Source: Vibrio sinaloensis
GTDB lineage: Bacteria; Pseudomonadota; Gammaproteobacteria; Enterobacterales; Vibrionaceae
NCBI RefSeq assembly: GCF_023195835.1
Contig: NZ_CP096199.1
Coordinates: forward strand, 2,666,001-2,730,000
Direction of reading: 5' to 3'
Length of the DNA: 64,000 bases
The notes under the pieces were generated by a model, which was not told the DNA's origin, searched no databases, and worked only from the letters and a program-made list of their open reading frames with translations. Positions within the stretch are counted from its first letter, which is position 1. Each line of letters starts with the position of its first letter. Positions 52,509 through 62,171 of the stretch are shown one piece after another. A program made the position numbers and the translations under genes.

Positions 52509-53300
52509 CTACCCGTTAGTACTCTCAAAAATCTTATCCGCTGAAGCGGCGACAAATCCTGGATACAGTTCACCGTTACTCATTGGGTAACGCTTGGCGA
52601 ACTCATAGAAGCCACCAGGGATGATTTCACTGCCTTCAGTAAACTGAACGGCAACTTTGTCAGCCATAGTAGAAGACTGCTCGAGTAATACCTCAGGTGA
52701 GCCTTTCACTTCGCCACCAAACTCATTGATGGTAAAGCCCGCCTGACGCAGGTGGTCATTGACCCCTTTCACTTCATCAAATGCGTTAAGTTGGTTAACA
52801 CTGACGGTAAAGTGGTTAGCTCCATAGCCATGGGCGGCTAACCAGGCAGCGTATTCACTCTCTTTCGCTAGGGTTTGGTAATCATCAAAGCTCAACTGCC
52901 ACAAACGACCGCCATACAAGAACTCATGACCTTTTAGCTTATCGGCGTCTACTTGCTCAACTAGCTTGGCAACGATAGCTTGTAGCTCACTCGAGCACTC
53001 ATCCACTTTCAGTTCACTGATGAAGACTTTTGGCTGTTTTGGATCTGGGTGCTCAAAGTGCTTAGCCACCAACTTCTTACTTTCAAACACGTAATCACCA
53101 CATGGCTTGTAACCCGCATCAAGGAAAGGCTGAGCTAAGGTTGCGATGCCAAGCGGCGCAACATTAAATGTGCGCAGGGCAATGTGGTCATTGATCAGTG
53201 CTTCATCCTCTTGCAGCAGTTGATGCACTTTTTCAGCAGAGGGACACAAGCGTTGAATATAGTCACTCCATAACGACTGGAATAAAACATCTGGCGACAT
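52509..53300 (-). CDS. DUF1338 / 2-oxoadipate dioxygenase-decarboxylase family protein
   Basis: A 263-residue protein of the VOC-like metalloenzyme family, of which HglS and YdcJ are longer members. Likely metal ligands are the His in NDHIALRTF (about 38), the His in ANHFTVSVN (about 166) and a Glu in the INEFGGEVKGSPE segment. The known relatives decarboxylate 2-oxo acids. The gene is about 145 bp downstream of astD on the same strand, suggesting a role in the arginine-succinyl pathway or a side-product; this is inference. Confidence 0.82.
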   Translation of the reverse strand: MSPDVLFQSLWSDYIQRLCPSAEKVHQLLQEDEALINDHIALRTFNVAPLGIATLAQPFLDAGYKPCGDYVFESKKLVAKHFEHPDPKQPKVFISELKVDECSSELQAIVAKLVEQVDADKLKGHEFLYGGRLWQLSFDDYQTLAKESEYAAWLAAHGYGANHFTVSVNQLNAFDEVKGVNDHLRQAGFTINEFGGEVKGSPEVLLEQSSTMADKVAVQFTEGSEIIPGGFYEFAKRYPMSNGELYPGFVAASADKIFESTNG

Positions 53301-53445
53301 ACCGCCTCCTTGTTAGGGTTGTTTACTTAGTTATTGGTTTTATAAAAGAGGCCACCGGACTGACATGTCCAGAAAAGTCAATCCGATAGCCTTCAGCCGA
53401 TGACGTTGCTATGCCCGCGGCCGGGCAAAAGCGAACCTATTCGAT

Positions 53446-54903
53446 TTATAGCTCTACACCAGGGCTCAAGCTGGCAGGAAGCACAGTGGCTTCGCCCTCC
53501 ATTGAGGCCATTGGATAAGCACAGTAATCAGCGGCGTAAAACGCACTTGGGCGCAAGTTGCCTGATGCCCCAGGGCCACCAAATGGCGCATCACCACTGG
53601 CTCCGGTCAACTGGCGGTTGCGATTGACGATACCGGCGCGAATGTGGTCGACAAAATAGTCCCACTCGCTGTCATCAGTCGAAACAAGACCTGCCGACAG
53701 GCCAAAACGAGTATCGTTCGCCAGTTCTACCGCTTTGTCTAAGCCTTGGTAACGCACCACTTGTAGCAATGGACCAAAGTACTCTTCGTCTGGTAACTCA
53801 GCAATCGCGGTGACATCGATGATGCCCGGGGTCACGAATGCAGCTTCACCGGCTGTCGCTTCCACTAAGCTCTCGCCACCCAGTTTCTGTAAGTTCGCTT
53901 GCGCTGCCAGAATAAAGTCTGCGGCAGCTTTAGAGATCTGCGGCCCCATAAACGGCGCCGGCTCAGCAAATGGCTGATCAACGCGAATCTTTTTGGTGGC
54001 TTCAACCAATTTGGCGATCAAGGCGTCGCCTTTCTCACCCACAGGCACATACAGACGACGAGCACAGGTACAACGTTGTCCTGCACTGATAAACGCTGAC
54101 TGAATAATGGTGTAGACAGTGGCATCGACTTCGCCATAATGCTCTGAAATGACCATTGGGTTGTTGCCACCCATTTCTAGCGCAAGCATTTTACCCGGCT
54201 GACCGGCAAACTGGCGGTGCAGAATATGCCCGGTGTTAGCACTACCGGTAAACAGCACGCCATCAATGCCTTTCGATTCAGCCAGGGCAATCCCTGTTTC
54301 TTTAGCGCCTTGAACTAGGTTGATCACCCCTTTTGGCAATCCCGCTTTTTCCCACAGCTTCATCGCAAACTCTCCAGTTAGCGGAGTTTGCTCTGAGGGT
54401 TTAAATACCACCGTATTACCAGCGAGAAGCGCAGGCACAATATGACCATTTGGCAAGTGACCAGGGAAGTTATAAGGGCCAAACACCGCCATCACACCCA
54501 ATGGTCGATGACGCAACACAATTTGGTTACCCGCCGCTTCACGTTGTGACTCACCGGTACGCTCATGGTAGGCACGAATAGAAATGGCAATCTTACCGGC
54601 CATCGCCGCAGCTTCGGTGCGAGTTTCCCAAATCGGTTTACCGGTTTCTTTGGCAATGATTTCGGCGATTTGCTCGCTGTGCTGTTTGACCTGCTCAGCA
54701 AACGCCAGCACGACCGCTTCACGCTCGGCAAAGCTGAGCTTCTTCCAAGCGATGAAGGCACTGCGCGCCGCCGCTACAGCTTGGTCCACTTGTTGCGGCG
54801 TTGCACTGACGCCCTGCCAAATAACCTCGTTGTTATATGGGCTAACCGAGTCCATTGGCTCGCCTTGTCCTGCGAGCCACTCTCCTGCAATCCAATGTGT
54901 CAT
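53446..54903 (-). CDS. astD: N-succinylglutamate 5-semialdehyde dehydrogenase
   Basis: Fourth step of the arginine succinyltransferase (AST) catabolic pathway. The 485-residue aldehyde dehydrogenase has [22 protein letters not shown] (NAD binding), [17 protein letters not shown], the [11 protein letters not shown] active-site Glu region, and [15 protein letters not shown] with the catalytic cysteine (about 284). The start [14 protein letters not shown] is typical. Lies 17 bp after astA. Confidence 0.96.
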   Translation of the reverse strand: MTHWIAGEWLAGQGEPMDSVSPYNNEVIWQGVSATPQQVDQAVAAARSAFIAWKKLSFAEREAVVLAFAEQVKQHSEQIAEIIAKETGKPIWETRTEAAAMAGKIAISIRAYHERTGESQREAAGNQIVLRHRPLGVMAVFGPYNFPGHLPNGHIVPALLAGNTVVFKPSEQTPLTGEFAMKLWEKAGLPKGVINLVQGAKETGIALAESKGIDGVLFTGSANTGHILHRQFAGQPGKMLALEMGGNNPMVISEHYGEVDATVYTIIQSAFISAGQRCTCARRLYVPVGEKGDALIAKLVEATKKIRVDQPFAEPAPFMGPQISKAAADFILAAQANLQKLGGESLVEATAGEAAFVTPGIIDVTAIAELPDEEYFGPLLQVVRYQGLDKAVELANDTRFGLSAGLVSTDDSEWDYFVDHIRAGIVNRNRQLTGASGDAPFGGPGASGNLRPSAFYAADYCAYPMASMEGEATVLPASLSPGVEL

Positions 54904-54920
54904 TGTCTAATATCCTTTAT

Positions 54921-55940
54921 TTACTGCGGCAACATACGTACAAACTCACCCTCTTTCACCTGTAGCGCTTCCGCTACCGTTGGTGAAAGGATCACAGAGT
55001 CTGTTTCTCGGTCGTACGCCGCTTTTGCTGCGGTTGCACGGAAGTGTTCGAATGAGGTGTTCGAGATTAAGAAGTCTTGCGAACTTGCATGCTCAGCAAC
55101 CGTCACCTTGGCACGGATCGAGTGGCGCACCGACTCGATATTACGCAAGTCACACTCAACGGTCGGGCCCGCGTCAAAAATGTCGACGTAGTTGCGGCAA
55201 GTAAAGCCCTCTTTCTCCAGCAAACGCAGTGCAGGCTTAGTGTTTTCGTGCACCTGACCAATCACCGCTTGAGCCTCTTTACTCAGCAAGTTGATGTAAA
55301 TCGGAAGTTTCGGCATCAGATCCGCAATGAAGCCTTTAGCACCAATGCCGGTTAGATAATCGGCCATGGTAAAGTCAATCGAGAAAAAGTGCTCTTGCAA
55401 CCACTGCCAAAACGGCGAGTTACCGTCTTCATCAGAGACGCCGCGCATCTCAGCAAAAATGGTTTTAGAGAAACGGTGCGGGTGCTCAGCCATCATCAAG
55501 AAGCGACATTTCGACATCAAGCGGCCGTTCAATCCTTGACGGAAACTCGGACGCAAGAACAGGGTACAAATCTCACTGCAACCTGTGTAGTTGTTGCCAA
55601 AAGTCAGCAGCTTAACCGTATTGTTAACGCCCAGCTTGCGCGATGAATGCACCACGGTACTGATGTGATAGGAGTAAAAAGGCACATCCCAACCAATCGA
55701 CGCTTCAATACCAGTACAGCCTGCAACTTCACCCGTTTCATGGTCAAAGCCGACCATCAGGTAACCTTCGTCACCAGGTTCGGTTACGTCGGGTTTAGCA
55801 AAACTGTACTCTGAATGGGTAATGCGATTGGTCAACAGTTCTTCGTTAACCGGTAGAGATGTGAATCCGTGACCCGACTCCACTGCGCAGGTGTGCAGCG
55901 CGTCGTAATCCGACATTGCAATTGGGCGAACAACCAGCAT
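54921..55940 (-). CDS. astA: Arginine N-succinyltransferase
   Basis: First step of AST: succinyl-CoA plus arginine to N2-succinylarginine. The 339-residue protein (MLVVRPIAMSDYDALHTCAVESGHG; CTLFLRPSFRQGLNGRLMSKCRFLMMAEH; FMADYLTGIGAKGF-like DYLTGIGAKGFIADLMPKLP) matches AstA. AGGAGGGAAGTATCG precedes the ATG. Located between argD and astD. astB and astE are not in the window. Confidence 0.96.
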   Translation of the reverse strand: MLVVRPIAMSDYDALHTCAVESGHGFTSLPVNEELLTNRITHSEYSFAKPDVTEPGDEGYLMVGFDHETGEVAGCTGIEASIGWDVPFYSYHISTVVHSSRKLGVNNTVKLLTFGNNYTGCSEICTLFLRPSFRQGLNGRLMSKCRFLMMAEHPHRFSKTIFAEMRGVSDEDGNSPFWQWLQEHFFSIDFTMADYLTGIGAKGFIADLMPKLPIYINLLSKEAQAVIGQVHENTKPALRLLEKEGFTCRNYVDIFDAGPTVECDLRNIESVRHSIRAKVTVAEHASSQDFLISNTSFEHFRATAAKAAYDRETDSVILSPTVAEALQVKEGEFVRMLPQ

Positions 55941-55970
55941 CGATACTTCCCTCCTGATGCAAGTAATTAG

Positions 55971-56040
55971 AGTTTCGAGTCGATAGATGGCGAGTAACGA
56001 GATTAAAAACCTATATCTCGCTACTCGTAGCTCGAAACTT
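55971..56040. repeat. Inverted pair of CGAGNNN heptad blocks between argD and astA
   Basis: The 9-bp perfect arms AGTTTCGAG (55971-55979) and CTCGAAACT (56031-56039) enclose two heptad runs in opposite orientations. On the plus strand the left run is CGAG-TCG, an 8-bp spacer unit, CGAG-TAA, CGAG-ATT. The right run, read on the minus strand, is CGAG-CTA, CGAG-TAG, CGAG-ATA. Together they can form an imperfect hairpin of about 30 bp per arm. Within the argD-astA-astD transcript this may affect RNA stability. Confidence 0.7.
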
Positions 56041-56046
56041 TTATTC

Positions 56047-57261
56047 TTATTTAACTAATGTCGCTAGTGCTTTATCTAAGCGATCCAGTCCTTGTTGAAT
56101 TTCTTCTTCTGTGATGACCAGTGATGGAGTGAAACGCACGACGTTTGCCCCTGCCACTAACACCATCAAACCTTGTTTACCGGCTGCTACGAGAACATCA
56201 CGAGCACGGCCCTGCCACGCTTCGTTCATCGCCGCACCAAGCAATAGGCCTTTACCGCGAATTTCGGCAAAGATGTTGTACTTGTCGTTGAGCTTAGTTA
56301 GACCCTCGCGGAATAGCGCTTCACGCTTAGCCACGCCAGCAAGCGTTTCCGGTTGACTCACGACATCCACAACCGCTTCAGCGACGGCACACGCCAATGG
56401 GTTACCACCATAAGTCGAACCATGTGTCCCCACCTTCAAGTGCTGAGCAAGCTCAGTCGTGGTTAGCATCGCACCGATTGGAATACCGCCACCGAGTGAT
56501 TTTGCGGTACTTAGGATATCGGGTGTCACACCCAAGCCTTGGTAAGCATAGAAGTTACCGGTACGGCCATTACCCGTCTGAACTTCATCAAAAATCAGCA
56601 GTGCGTTGTGCTTATCACACAGCTCACGAACCGTTTGAACAAACTCATCCGTTGGTGAAATGATGCCGCCTTCGCCTTGCAGAGGTTCCATCATAATGGC
56701 ACAGGTGCGATCTGAAATGTGCTCACGCAGCGCATCCACATCGTTGTAAGGTAGGTGAGTCACATCGCCCGGTTTAGGACCAAAGCCATCTGAGTATGCG
56801 GCTTGTCCACCGACGGTCACGGTGAAGAAAGTACGGCCGTGGAAGCCTTGAGTAAAGGCGATGATTTCTGATTTCTCAGGCCCAAACTTATCTGCTGCGT
56901 AACGACGAGCAAGCTTGAGTGCAGCTTCGTTCGCTTCTGCGCCTGAGTTAGCGAAGAACACTTTTTCTGCAAAGCTGACTTCGGTGAGCTTCTTCGCTAG
57001 GCGAAGTGCCGGTTCGTTGGTCATCACGTTGCTGAGGTGCCACAGCTTTTGACCTTGTTCGGTCAGTGCGTTCACCATAGCCGGGTGACAATGACCTAGG
57101 CAGCTCACGGCAATACCACCAGCAAAATCGATATATTCGTTACCTTGCTGGTCCCAAACGCGAGAGCCCTCGCCTTTTACTGGGATCATTTCCATTGGGT
57201 TATAACAAGGTACCATCACCTCATCAAACAAACCGCGTTCTACTTTATTTTCTACAGTCAT
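56047..57261 (-). CDS. argD: Acetylornithine / succinylornithine aminotransferase
   Basis: A PLP-dependent class III transaminase, 404 residues. It has [42 protein letters not shown], and the PLP lysine in [16 protein letters not shown] (about K255). ArgD acts in arginine synthesis and also as AstC in arginine catabolism; sitting just before astA-astD suggests a double role. Start [17 protein letters not shown] possible ARG box and promoter are noted upstream. Confidence 0.95.
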   Translation of the reverse strand: MTVENKVERGLFDEVMVPCYNPMEMIPVKGEGSRVWDQQGNEYIDFAGGIAVSCLGHCHPAMVNALTEQGQKLWHLSNVMTNEPALRLAKKLTEVSFAEKVFFANSGAEANEAALKLARRYAADKFGPEKSEIIAFTQGFHGRTFFTVTVGGQAAYSDGFGPKPGDVTHLPYNDVDALREHISDRTCAIMMEPLQGEGGIISPTDEFVQTVRELCDKHNALLIFDEVQTGNGRTGNFYAYQGLGVTPDILSTAKSLGGGIPIGAMLTTTELAQHLKVGTHGSTYGGNPLACAVAEAVVDVVSQPETLAGVAKREALFREGLTKLNDKYNIFAEIRGKGLLLGAAMNEAWQGRARDVLVAAGKQGLMVLVAGANVVRFTPSLVITEEEIQQGLDRLDKALATLVK

Positions 57262-57358
57262 TGCACATTCCCTCTCGATACCGCATGCATAGCGAATATG
57301 GTGTCCTTACTTCGATTCAATGAAATAAGATATTGTTTTGCCATTAAGCAATTACGGC

Positions 57359-57388
57359 ATTGTATTTACATTTAATTAACCATTTCAA
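57359..57388 (-). promoter_or_regulatory. Probable argD promoter
   Basis: The minus strand has TTGAAA (57383-57388), an 18-bp A/T-rich spacer and TACAAT (57359-57364), about 100 bp before the argD ATG. Confidence 0.5.
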
Positions 57389-57438
57389 TAGTGATTTATT
57401 CTTTTTAACAACCCTATCAAAGGCCAACACTCACCATC

Positions 57439-57456
57439 TGTGCGTATTTATGCATC
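57439..57456. promoter_or_regulatory. Candidate ARG box (ArgR operator)
   Basis: TGCGTATTTATGCAT resembles the ARG-box core TGAATWWWWATTCA at about 11 of 14 positions. It lies about 50 bp upstream of the argD -35, and a single box rather than a tandem pair is seen. ArgR is known to control argD and ast genes in enteric bacteria. Confidence 0.35.
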
Positions 57457-57661
57457 ACGCCATCACTTTTATGAAGCAATATATTCTTATAGCAAAGATA
57501 AGCTTAGGTTAATCATAGGCTCAACAAGGGCTGGAGCGCAGGCGCAGCGAACCGTACGCATAGTTTTTCACAGACTATTCAAAGCGGGAATTATGAAAGA
57601 AATGTTAAGAAAAGTGATCTTAGTCAGGCTTTAGGAGCACGATAAAGCCGTGCATCCTTGT

Positions 57662-58249
57662 TTAAAGCAGTCGGCGCGCGACAAAATTGGCGAGGATTTG
57701 GTGGCCTTGCTCTGTTTTAATTGACTCGGGATGAAACTGTACCGCATCGATGGGCAAGGTTTTGTGTTGGTAGCCCATGATTTCATCCATAGAGCCATCA
57801 CTGAGCTCGGTCCAAGCCGTGAGTTCAAAGCAGTCCGGCAGGGTGCCATTTTTGACCACCAGAGAGTGGTAGCGCGTCACGGTTAGGGGGTTGTTCAGGC
57901 CCGAAAAAACACTGCGGTTGTTGTGGCGAATCGGTGAAGTTTTACCGTGCATCACTTGCCGAGCGCGCACCACCTCACCACCAAACACTTGCGCAATCGC
58001 CTGATGGCCCAGACACACTCCTAAAATCGGCAATGTTCCGGCAAAGTGTTCAATCGCCGCCAGCGAAATGCCCGCTTCATTGGGTGTACACGGCCCAGGA
58101 GAGATCACCAAATGGCTCGGCTTAAGCGCTTCAATTCCTGCAATATCAATCTCGTCATTACGCACCACTTTCACCTCAGCACCCAACTCGCAAAAGTACT
58201 GGTAGAGGTTGTAAGTGAACGAATCGTAATTATCGATAATTAACAGCAT
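57662..58249 (-). CDS. pabA: Aminodeoxychorismate synthase glutamine amidotransferase subunit
   Basis: A 195-residue class I glutamine amidotransferase: [19 protein letters not shown], nucleophile Cys in [15 protein letters not shown] (about C79), and [17 protein letters not shown] with His-Glu of the triad. Provides ammonia to PabB for folate synthesis. TrpG (anthranilate synthase) is very close in sequence; no trp genes nearby, and a lone gene next to argD favours PabA. Confidence 0.9.
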   Translation of the reverse strand: MLLIIDNYDSFTYNLYQYFCELGAEVKVVRNDEIDIAGIEALKPSHLVISPGPCTPNEAGISLAAIEHFAGTLPILGVCLGHQAIAQVFGGEVVRARQVMHGKTSPIRHNNRSVFSGLNNPLTVTRYHSLVVKNGTLPDCFELTAWTELSDGSMDEIMGYQHKTLPIDAVQFHPESIKTEQGHQILANFVARRLL

Positions 58250-58330
58250 TGGCGTAACAGCGTGTGATAAGGGTTCCTATAAGGGCGGTATTGTGCCGCA
58301 CCCGTTTGGAAAGGCAAGTCTTTGACAAAA

Positions 58331-58357
58331 ATTAAGGCCAGCAGTGCTGGCCTTATC
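58331..58357 (-). terminator. Terminator of the xds nuclease gene
   Basis: AAGGCCAGC and GCTGGCCTT form a 9-bp stem with an AGT loop. It is T-rich on the minus strand (TAATTTTTG) and also on the plus strand. About 20 bp past the nuclease stop. Confidence 0.8.
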
Positions 58358-58376
58358 TTTTTACATCGTGATCGAT

Positions 58377-60977
58377 TTAGCGGCGACGACGCCACATTGC
58401 AATACCGAACAGTGACATCATGGCACCGATGCCAAAAGAGCCACCCATCTTCAGTTCAAGTACCGCTGGGTCGTGGTCTGATGAACGGAAGTGATCGCTG
58501 TACTTAGGCAGGTCACCTTTGTACTCGTTGTTGTAGTCAAACAGGGTCGATTCACCACCGTTAATGTGCCAGTCTGTCGCATCCACAAAATGCTTCTCTA
58601 GACTTGGGCTAATCAATAGGTGGTCAAGCGCGCCCACTTCATCGTTGAACGAGTAGCTCCAACTGTTTGGATGGGCTTTCGCCACTGCATTAATGTAACC
58701 GTAGCTGTCGGTAATCACCGCACCTTGGTCGCCAAATTGCATTTCGCCACCAATGTAAGTGTTACGTGCGGCTTTAATGGTTTTACCATACTTCTCTTGG
58801 CTGTAATCGGTCAGTACGAGCATTGGATCTTCCATGCCGTAAGAGTTCATATCACCCAAGATCACTTTATGACCGTCGATCTCTTTCAGTGCGTCACCCA
58901 GTGCCACGGCTGCCGCCACACGGAAGTTTTCACACGAACCTTGTTTATCCAGATCTTGACCGCCTTGACCACCTTGCTCAACAGGCGCTGCGTCTTCCCA
59001 ACACTTTGAACCTTTTGATTTGAAGTGGTTAATCGCAACGGTAATCGTCTCCTTAGTGCCTTTCACTTTGAACGTCGGCGCTAGAGAATCACGTTGATAG
59101 TTTTTACCGTCTTCAATCACTTTACCTTTGTCGTCTAGCACTTCTGGGGCTTGTTGACTTGGCATCGCAATCACGCGCGACTGTTTCAACTTAACCACTT
59201 TAGGGCGGTAGATCACGCCGGTGGTGATCACGTCGGTACCAATGTAGTCATTTTCATCCGTCACTTGGTCGCCATTGCTATCCACTGCAACGAAGGCGTA
59301 GCGATCTTTCTTGCGCTCAATACGCTGGTTAAGCTGCTCAACCAACTGTTGAATAGCACCATTTTGACCAAAGCCGTTGTTCTCAATTTCCATCAGGCCA
59401 ATGATGTCTGCATCGAGACGTAGAATCGCGTTGACGATCTTCGCTTGCTGGACTTCGAACTCTTCAAAGTTGTTGGCACCACGGTTGTTGCCATGTGGGT
59501 TAGTGTCGCCACCAAATGGAGAGTTGAAGTAGTTCAATACGTTGAACGTCGCGATGCGTAAGTCGCCCTCTTTCATCTCAATCTCTTGCGTGCGAGGGTC
59601 GTTGCGCACAAAGCTTTCGCTGGTCAAGGTATTGGTTGGGATCAAGCGGTAATCACCGTAGCTGTATGTGATCACACCCTCTAGACCAACGATGGTGTCG
59701 TCGATACGGATGTAATCTTCAGTCGAGCCATCTTGGTCGATATCGGTACGACCAAATTCTGGATAATAAGGAATTTGACCGTTGGCCGCTTTCTGATCGG
59801 ACTCAACATAAAGGCGACGCTCTGCGTTTTCGATACTTTGCTGTTTCGCCAGTTCAGAGCCAGCGACAAAGTTTTGGTTTGGCTGCATACTGATGCGACC
59901 TTGAGCCAAGACCATATTGTTGCGACGCGCCGCATAGTCGTAACCAAAGGTACGGGTGACACGCATATCCAGCGCTTCCGTGGTGCGCACTAGCATACCT
60001 TCGTAGCGCTCTAGCGTGCGATCAAAGTTGGCATCACTGGTTAGGATTTCAATGTCTGTCGCGCTAGGTGCCGCTTGCTCACCTTGCTTAACCCAGTTGT
60101 TGTTCTCTGCTTTAAGTTGGGTGTGATTGTAGTACTCCTGCACCTTACCTTTGACACACACCACATCCCCCGCTTTTAGCCCAGAGCTTGATTGGTTAGT
60201 GTGTACAAACAAGCCTTCTGATGTCTGTGGGTTGTAGTCGTCAGTTAATGCTTGCAGGTAGAAACCTTTGGTCAGGCCGGTGGTAACGGCACTCACCACA
60301 CCTTTAACGAAAAAGTCTTCATTGGTGATGTATGGGTAGCCGTTGATAAATGGTGAAGTATCGCCTTCGCCTTGGATCTCTTGAATAGACGTGAAGCTCG
60401 GCGTCTGACCATCTTGGGTACAGGCAAACGGCTCTGGTGCTGTGCCACCATCAAGCTCGCCCAAACCGTCGATGCTATCTTTCGCCAGCGATGACCATTG
60501 AGAAGCGTCATAAGTAGAAGATGGGGTCATCGCATCTGAGTTACGGACTAGGGTGACATCTTTGGCAAAGTTGCTGCCGTCGTTCACAGTGCCAATCACA
60601 TCATGCACAGCGCCATCTTTTAGCAGCGCCATCGGGTCGTTGCCATTAAAGTTCGCCGTGGCGCTGTTTAAGATATCTGCGACCGCTTTAATGTCGTCAC
60701 TGGCACTGGTGTGTGCCACAACCAAGACACTTTGCGCAGCGAGCACTTGCCCATTTAACGAGAGTTTACTTCCCCATTCGCCTGAGCCATTGTTTTGTTT
60801 AGCCAGCTCGTAGCCATCAAGCGAGACAGGGCTATCGCCGGTATTGGCAATCTCAATCGCTTTGTTGTAACTCCCCCCTTCAACATATTGAGAGAGGATG
60901 ATGTCCGCCATTGCTGGCGACGAGAGGGCGCCCGCGACCACTGCGGCAAGGAGTGTAGGAGTCAATTTTTGTTTCAT
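58377..60977 (-). CDS. xds: Secreted endonuclease, ExeM/NucH-family (Xds-like), GlyGly-CTERM
   Basis: An extracellular or surface DNase of 866 residues. It has a signal peptide ending ...SSPAMA (about residue 24), a lamin-tail-like domain (about 28-130: ILSQYVEGGSYNKAIEIANTGDSPV), an OB-fold domain (about 205-330: FVKGVVSAVTTGLTKGFYLQ), and a C-terminal endonuclease/exonuclease/phosphatase domain (about 470-830: RIATFNVLNYF, GLMEIENNGFGQNGAI, VILGDMNSYGMEDP, SSDHDPAVLEL). It ends in a GlyGly-CTERM tail: GGSFGIGAMMSLFGIAMW then RRRR, normally processed by rhombosortase. ATG at 60977 (MKQKLTPTLL) chosen over four codons upstream. In V. cholerae Xds supports use of external DNA. Confidence 0.93.
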   Translation of the reverse strand: MKQKLTPTLLAAVVAGALSSPAMADIILSQYVEGGSYNKAIEIANTGDSPVSLDGYELAKQNNGSGEWGSKLSLNGQVLAAQSVLVVAHTSASDDIKAVADILNSATANFNGNDPMALLKDGAVHDVIGTVNDGSNFAKDVTLVRNSDAMTPSSTYDASQWSSLAKDSIDGLGELDGGTAPEPFACTQDGQTPSFTSIQEIQGEGDTSPFINGYPYITNEDFFVKGVVSAVTTGLTKGFYLQALTDDYNPQTSEGLFVHTNQSSSGLKAGDVVCVKGKVQEYYNHTQLKAENNNWVKQGEQAAPSATDIEILTSDANFDRTLERYEGMLVRTTEALDMRVTRTFGYDYAARRNNMVLAQGRISMQPNQNFVAGSELAKQQSIENAERRLYVESDQKAANGQIPYYPEFGRTDIDQDGSTEDYIRIDDTIVGLEGVITYSYGDYRLIPTNTLTSESFVRNDPRTQEIEMKEGDLRIATFNVLNYFNSPFGGDTNPHGNNRGANNFEEFEVQQAKIVNAILRLDADIIGLMEIENNGFGQNGAIQQLVEQLNQRIERKKDRYAFVAVDSNGDQVTDENDYIGTDVITTGVIYRPKVVKLKQSRVIAMPSQQAPEVLDDKGKVIEDGKNYQRDSLAPTFKVKGTKETITVAINHFKSKGSKCWEDAAPVEQGGQGGQDLDKQGSCENFRVAAAVALGDALKEIDGHKVILGDMNSYGMEDPMLVLTDYSQEKYGKTIKAARNTYIGGEMQFGDQGAVITDSYGYINAVAKAHPNSWSYSFNDEVGALDHLLISPSLEKHFVDATDWHINGGESTLFDYNNEYKGDLPKYSDHFRSSDHDPAVLELKMGGSFGIGAMMSLFGIAMWRRRR

Positions 60978-61278
60978 GTTATCCACCATGCATCGCTTTC
61001 AATGTTGAGCAACAACTAGAAAGCGTGTTCCAAATCACTTTTTGTGTGACGAGTTATTTTAAAACCATGCTCAGTGTTGATGTTTTTTATGAAACTAAAA
61101 ATTACATTCAGTGACAGTGAGATTTCGATCTCATAGATTTGATGAATAATTGAAGCACGGTCATATTTTCAACACCCGAGGATAACAGAAGTTTCAATAA
61201 TGAGATTATCGCATTGAAATAGTTAAGCTTTTACTAATGAATAGAGTTTTAGCTCTATACGAATTTCGTATTATTGAT
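60978..61278. other. Intergenic region upstream of the xds nuclease
   Basis: A gene-free stretch. On the minus strand there are 7-bp units resembling a Pho box (CTGTCAC at 61111-61117 and GTTTCAT at 61089-61095, spaced 22 bp apart with a weak unit between). No clear -10/-35 was settled on. Confidence 0.45.
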
Positions 61279-61312
61279 CAAAAAAGGCGCGTGGATACGC
61301 GCCCTTTTTGAT
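61279..61312 (-). terminator. Terminator of fxsA
   Basis: GGCGCGT-GGAT-ACGCGCC forms a 7-bp stem, A/T-flanked on both sides; on the minus strand TTTTTTGATC follows. 15 bp past the fxsA stop. Confidence 0.85.
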
Positions 61313-61325
61313 CACTGGCAGTTGA

Positions 61326-61841
61326 TCAGTTAAGTCGATTGCGATCATCATCATCGTCTTTGCGTTGGTACTCACCTTCAAAGGTGTTACCCGACGAGTC
61401 GTGACGCTTAAACGGGTCTTGTTCGAACGGCCCTTGTTCAAAAGGTTGACCATTAAAGCTGCCGTGGAAGCCGCCACCCACCGATTTGACCACCATCTTG
61501 CTCATCAGGTATTTAGCCATCACAGCACGTGGCGCTGGAAGCAACACCAGCATACCCAGCGCATCGGTCATAAAGCCTGGGGTAAGCAGCAACACGCCAG
61601 CCACCGCAAGCATCACCCCTTCAAGGATCTGTTGCGCTGGCAGTTCCCCTTGTTGCAGGCGGGTTTGCACTGACATCAGTGTCTGTAAACCTTGGCTACG
61701 TACCAAAGACGCGCCGACAAATGCGGTGATCAGCACCAAAGCGATGGTCGGCCATATGCCCAAGTAACCACCCACTTGAATAAATAGACCTATTTCGATG
61801 ATAGGAACAAAAATAAATAGCAGAAGTAAGATAGGAAACAC
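61326..61841 (-). CDS. fxsA: FxsA-family membrane protein
   Basis: A 171-residue inner-membrane protein. N-terminal hydrophobic segments (about 1-60 and 75-105: FPILLLLFIFVPIIEIGLFIQ; LVRSQGLQTLMSVQTRLQQGE; GVLLLTPGFMTDALGMLVLLP) match E. coli FxsA, whose overproduction relieves F exclusion of T7; the tail NTFEGEYQRKDD is the family signature. GTG start at 61841 after AAGGAGGG; the longer frame upstream (to 61937) is not family-like. Lies divergent from aspA. Confidence 0.92.
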   Translation of the reverse strand: MFPILLLLFIFVPIIEIGLFIQVGGYLGIWPTIALVLITAFVGASLVRSQGLQTLMSVQTRLQQGELPAQQILEGVMLAVAGVLLLTPGFMTDALGMLVLLPAPRAVMAKYLMSKMVVKSVGGGFHGSFNGQPFEQGPFEQDPFKRHDSSGNTFEGEYQRKDDDDDRNRLN

Positions 61842-62171
61842 ACGCCCTCCTTTGTTGAGTTCAGTGTACGTGCAAAGGTGCAAGAGCTCAAACGAAAGCG
61901 GTAACGATTCGTGTCCGACCTGACCCTTTTCACTCACCGCAACACTGCCTCGAAAACGGCTATCAATACCCCGTTCATAGTTTGCAAAACTTTAAGCAAA
62001 TAAAAGCAAAAAAAGTGATCAAGTTACTATTTTTATGCGCTAGGTACAGTATTATGTGCCACATAAGTCAGGATGGATTATACAGCCAAAAACTCTGCCG
62101 AATGGATTCTTAAACTACAGATATGGCTAGAAGTTACCCTTAATATCAGAATAAATCTCTAAGGATCCTGT
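61842..62171. other. Intergenic region between divergent fxsA and aspA
   Basis: A 330-bp stretch without a gene; a reading-frame extension of fxsA covers the left 96 bp but is probably not translated. It contains a possible CRP site (62011-62032) and -10-like sequences (TACAGT, TATTAT around 62045-62055) on the plus strand leading to aspA. TCTAAGGATC precedes the aspA ATG as its ribosome binding site. Confidence 0.5.
62011..62032 (+). promoter_or_regulatory. Candidate CRP/FNR-type site upstream of aspA
   Basis: AAAAGTGATC-AAGTTACTATTT matches the CRP consensus at about 16 of 22 positions; the left half (AGTGATC) is good, the right half (TTACT) is weak. In E. coli aspA is known to respond to CRP and FNR. 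It is 140 bp upstream of the aspA ATG. Confidence 0.35.

Larger units (their letters stand above)
57262..57661. other. Intergenic region between argD and pabA
   Basis: A 400-bp gene-free stretch. A candidate ARG box and the argD promoter lie in the left half. No gene on either strand is convincing: one plus-strand frame (57440-57634) has no supporting ribosome binding site. The right third, next to the pabA stop, shows nothing that I can name. Confidence 0.6.

Noticed and set aside
57440..57634. Plus-strand 64-codon frame between argD and pabA
   Set aside because: No ribosome binding site, unusual composition, overlaps the candidate ARG box.
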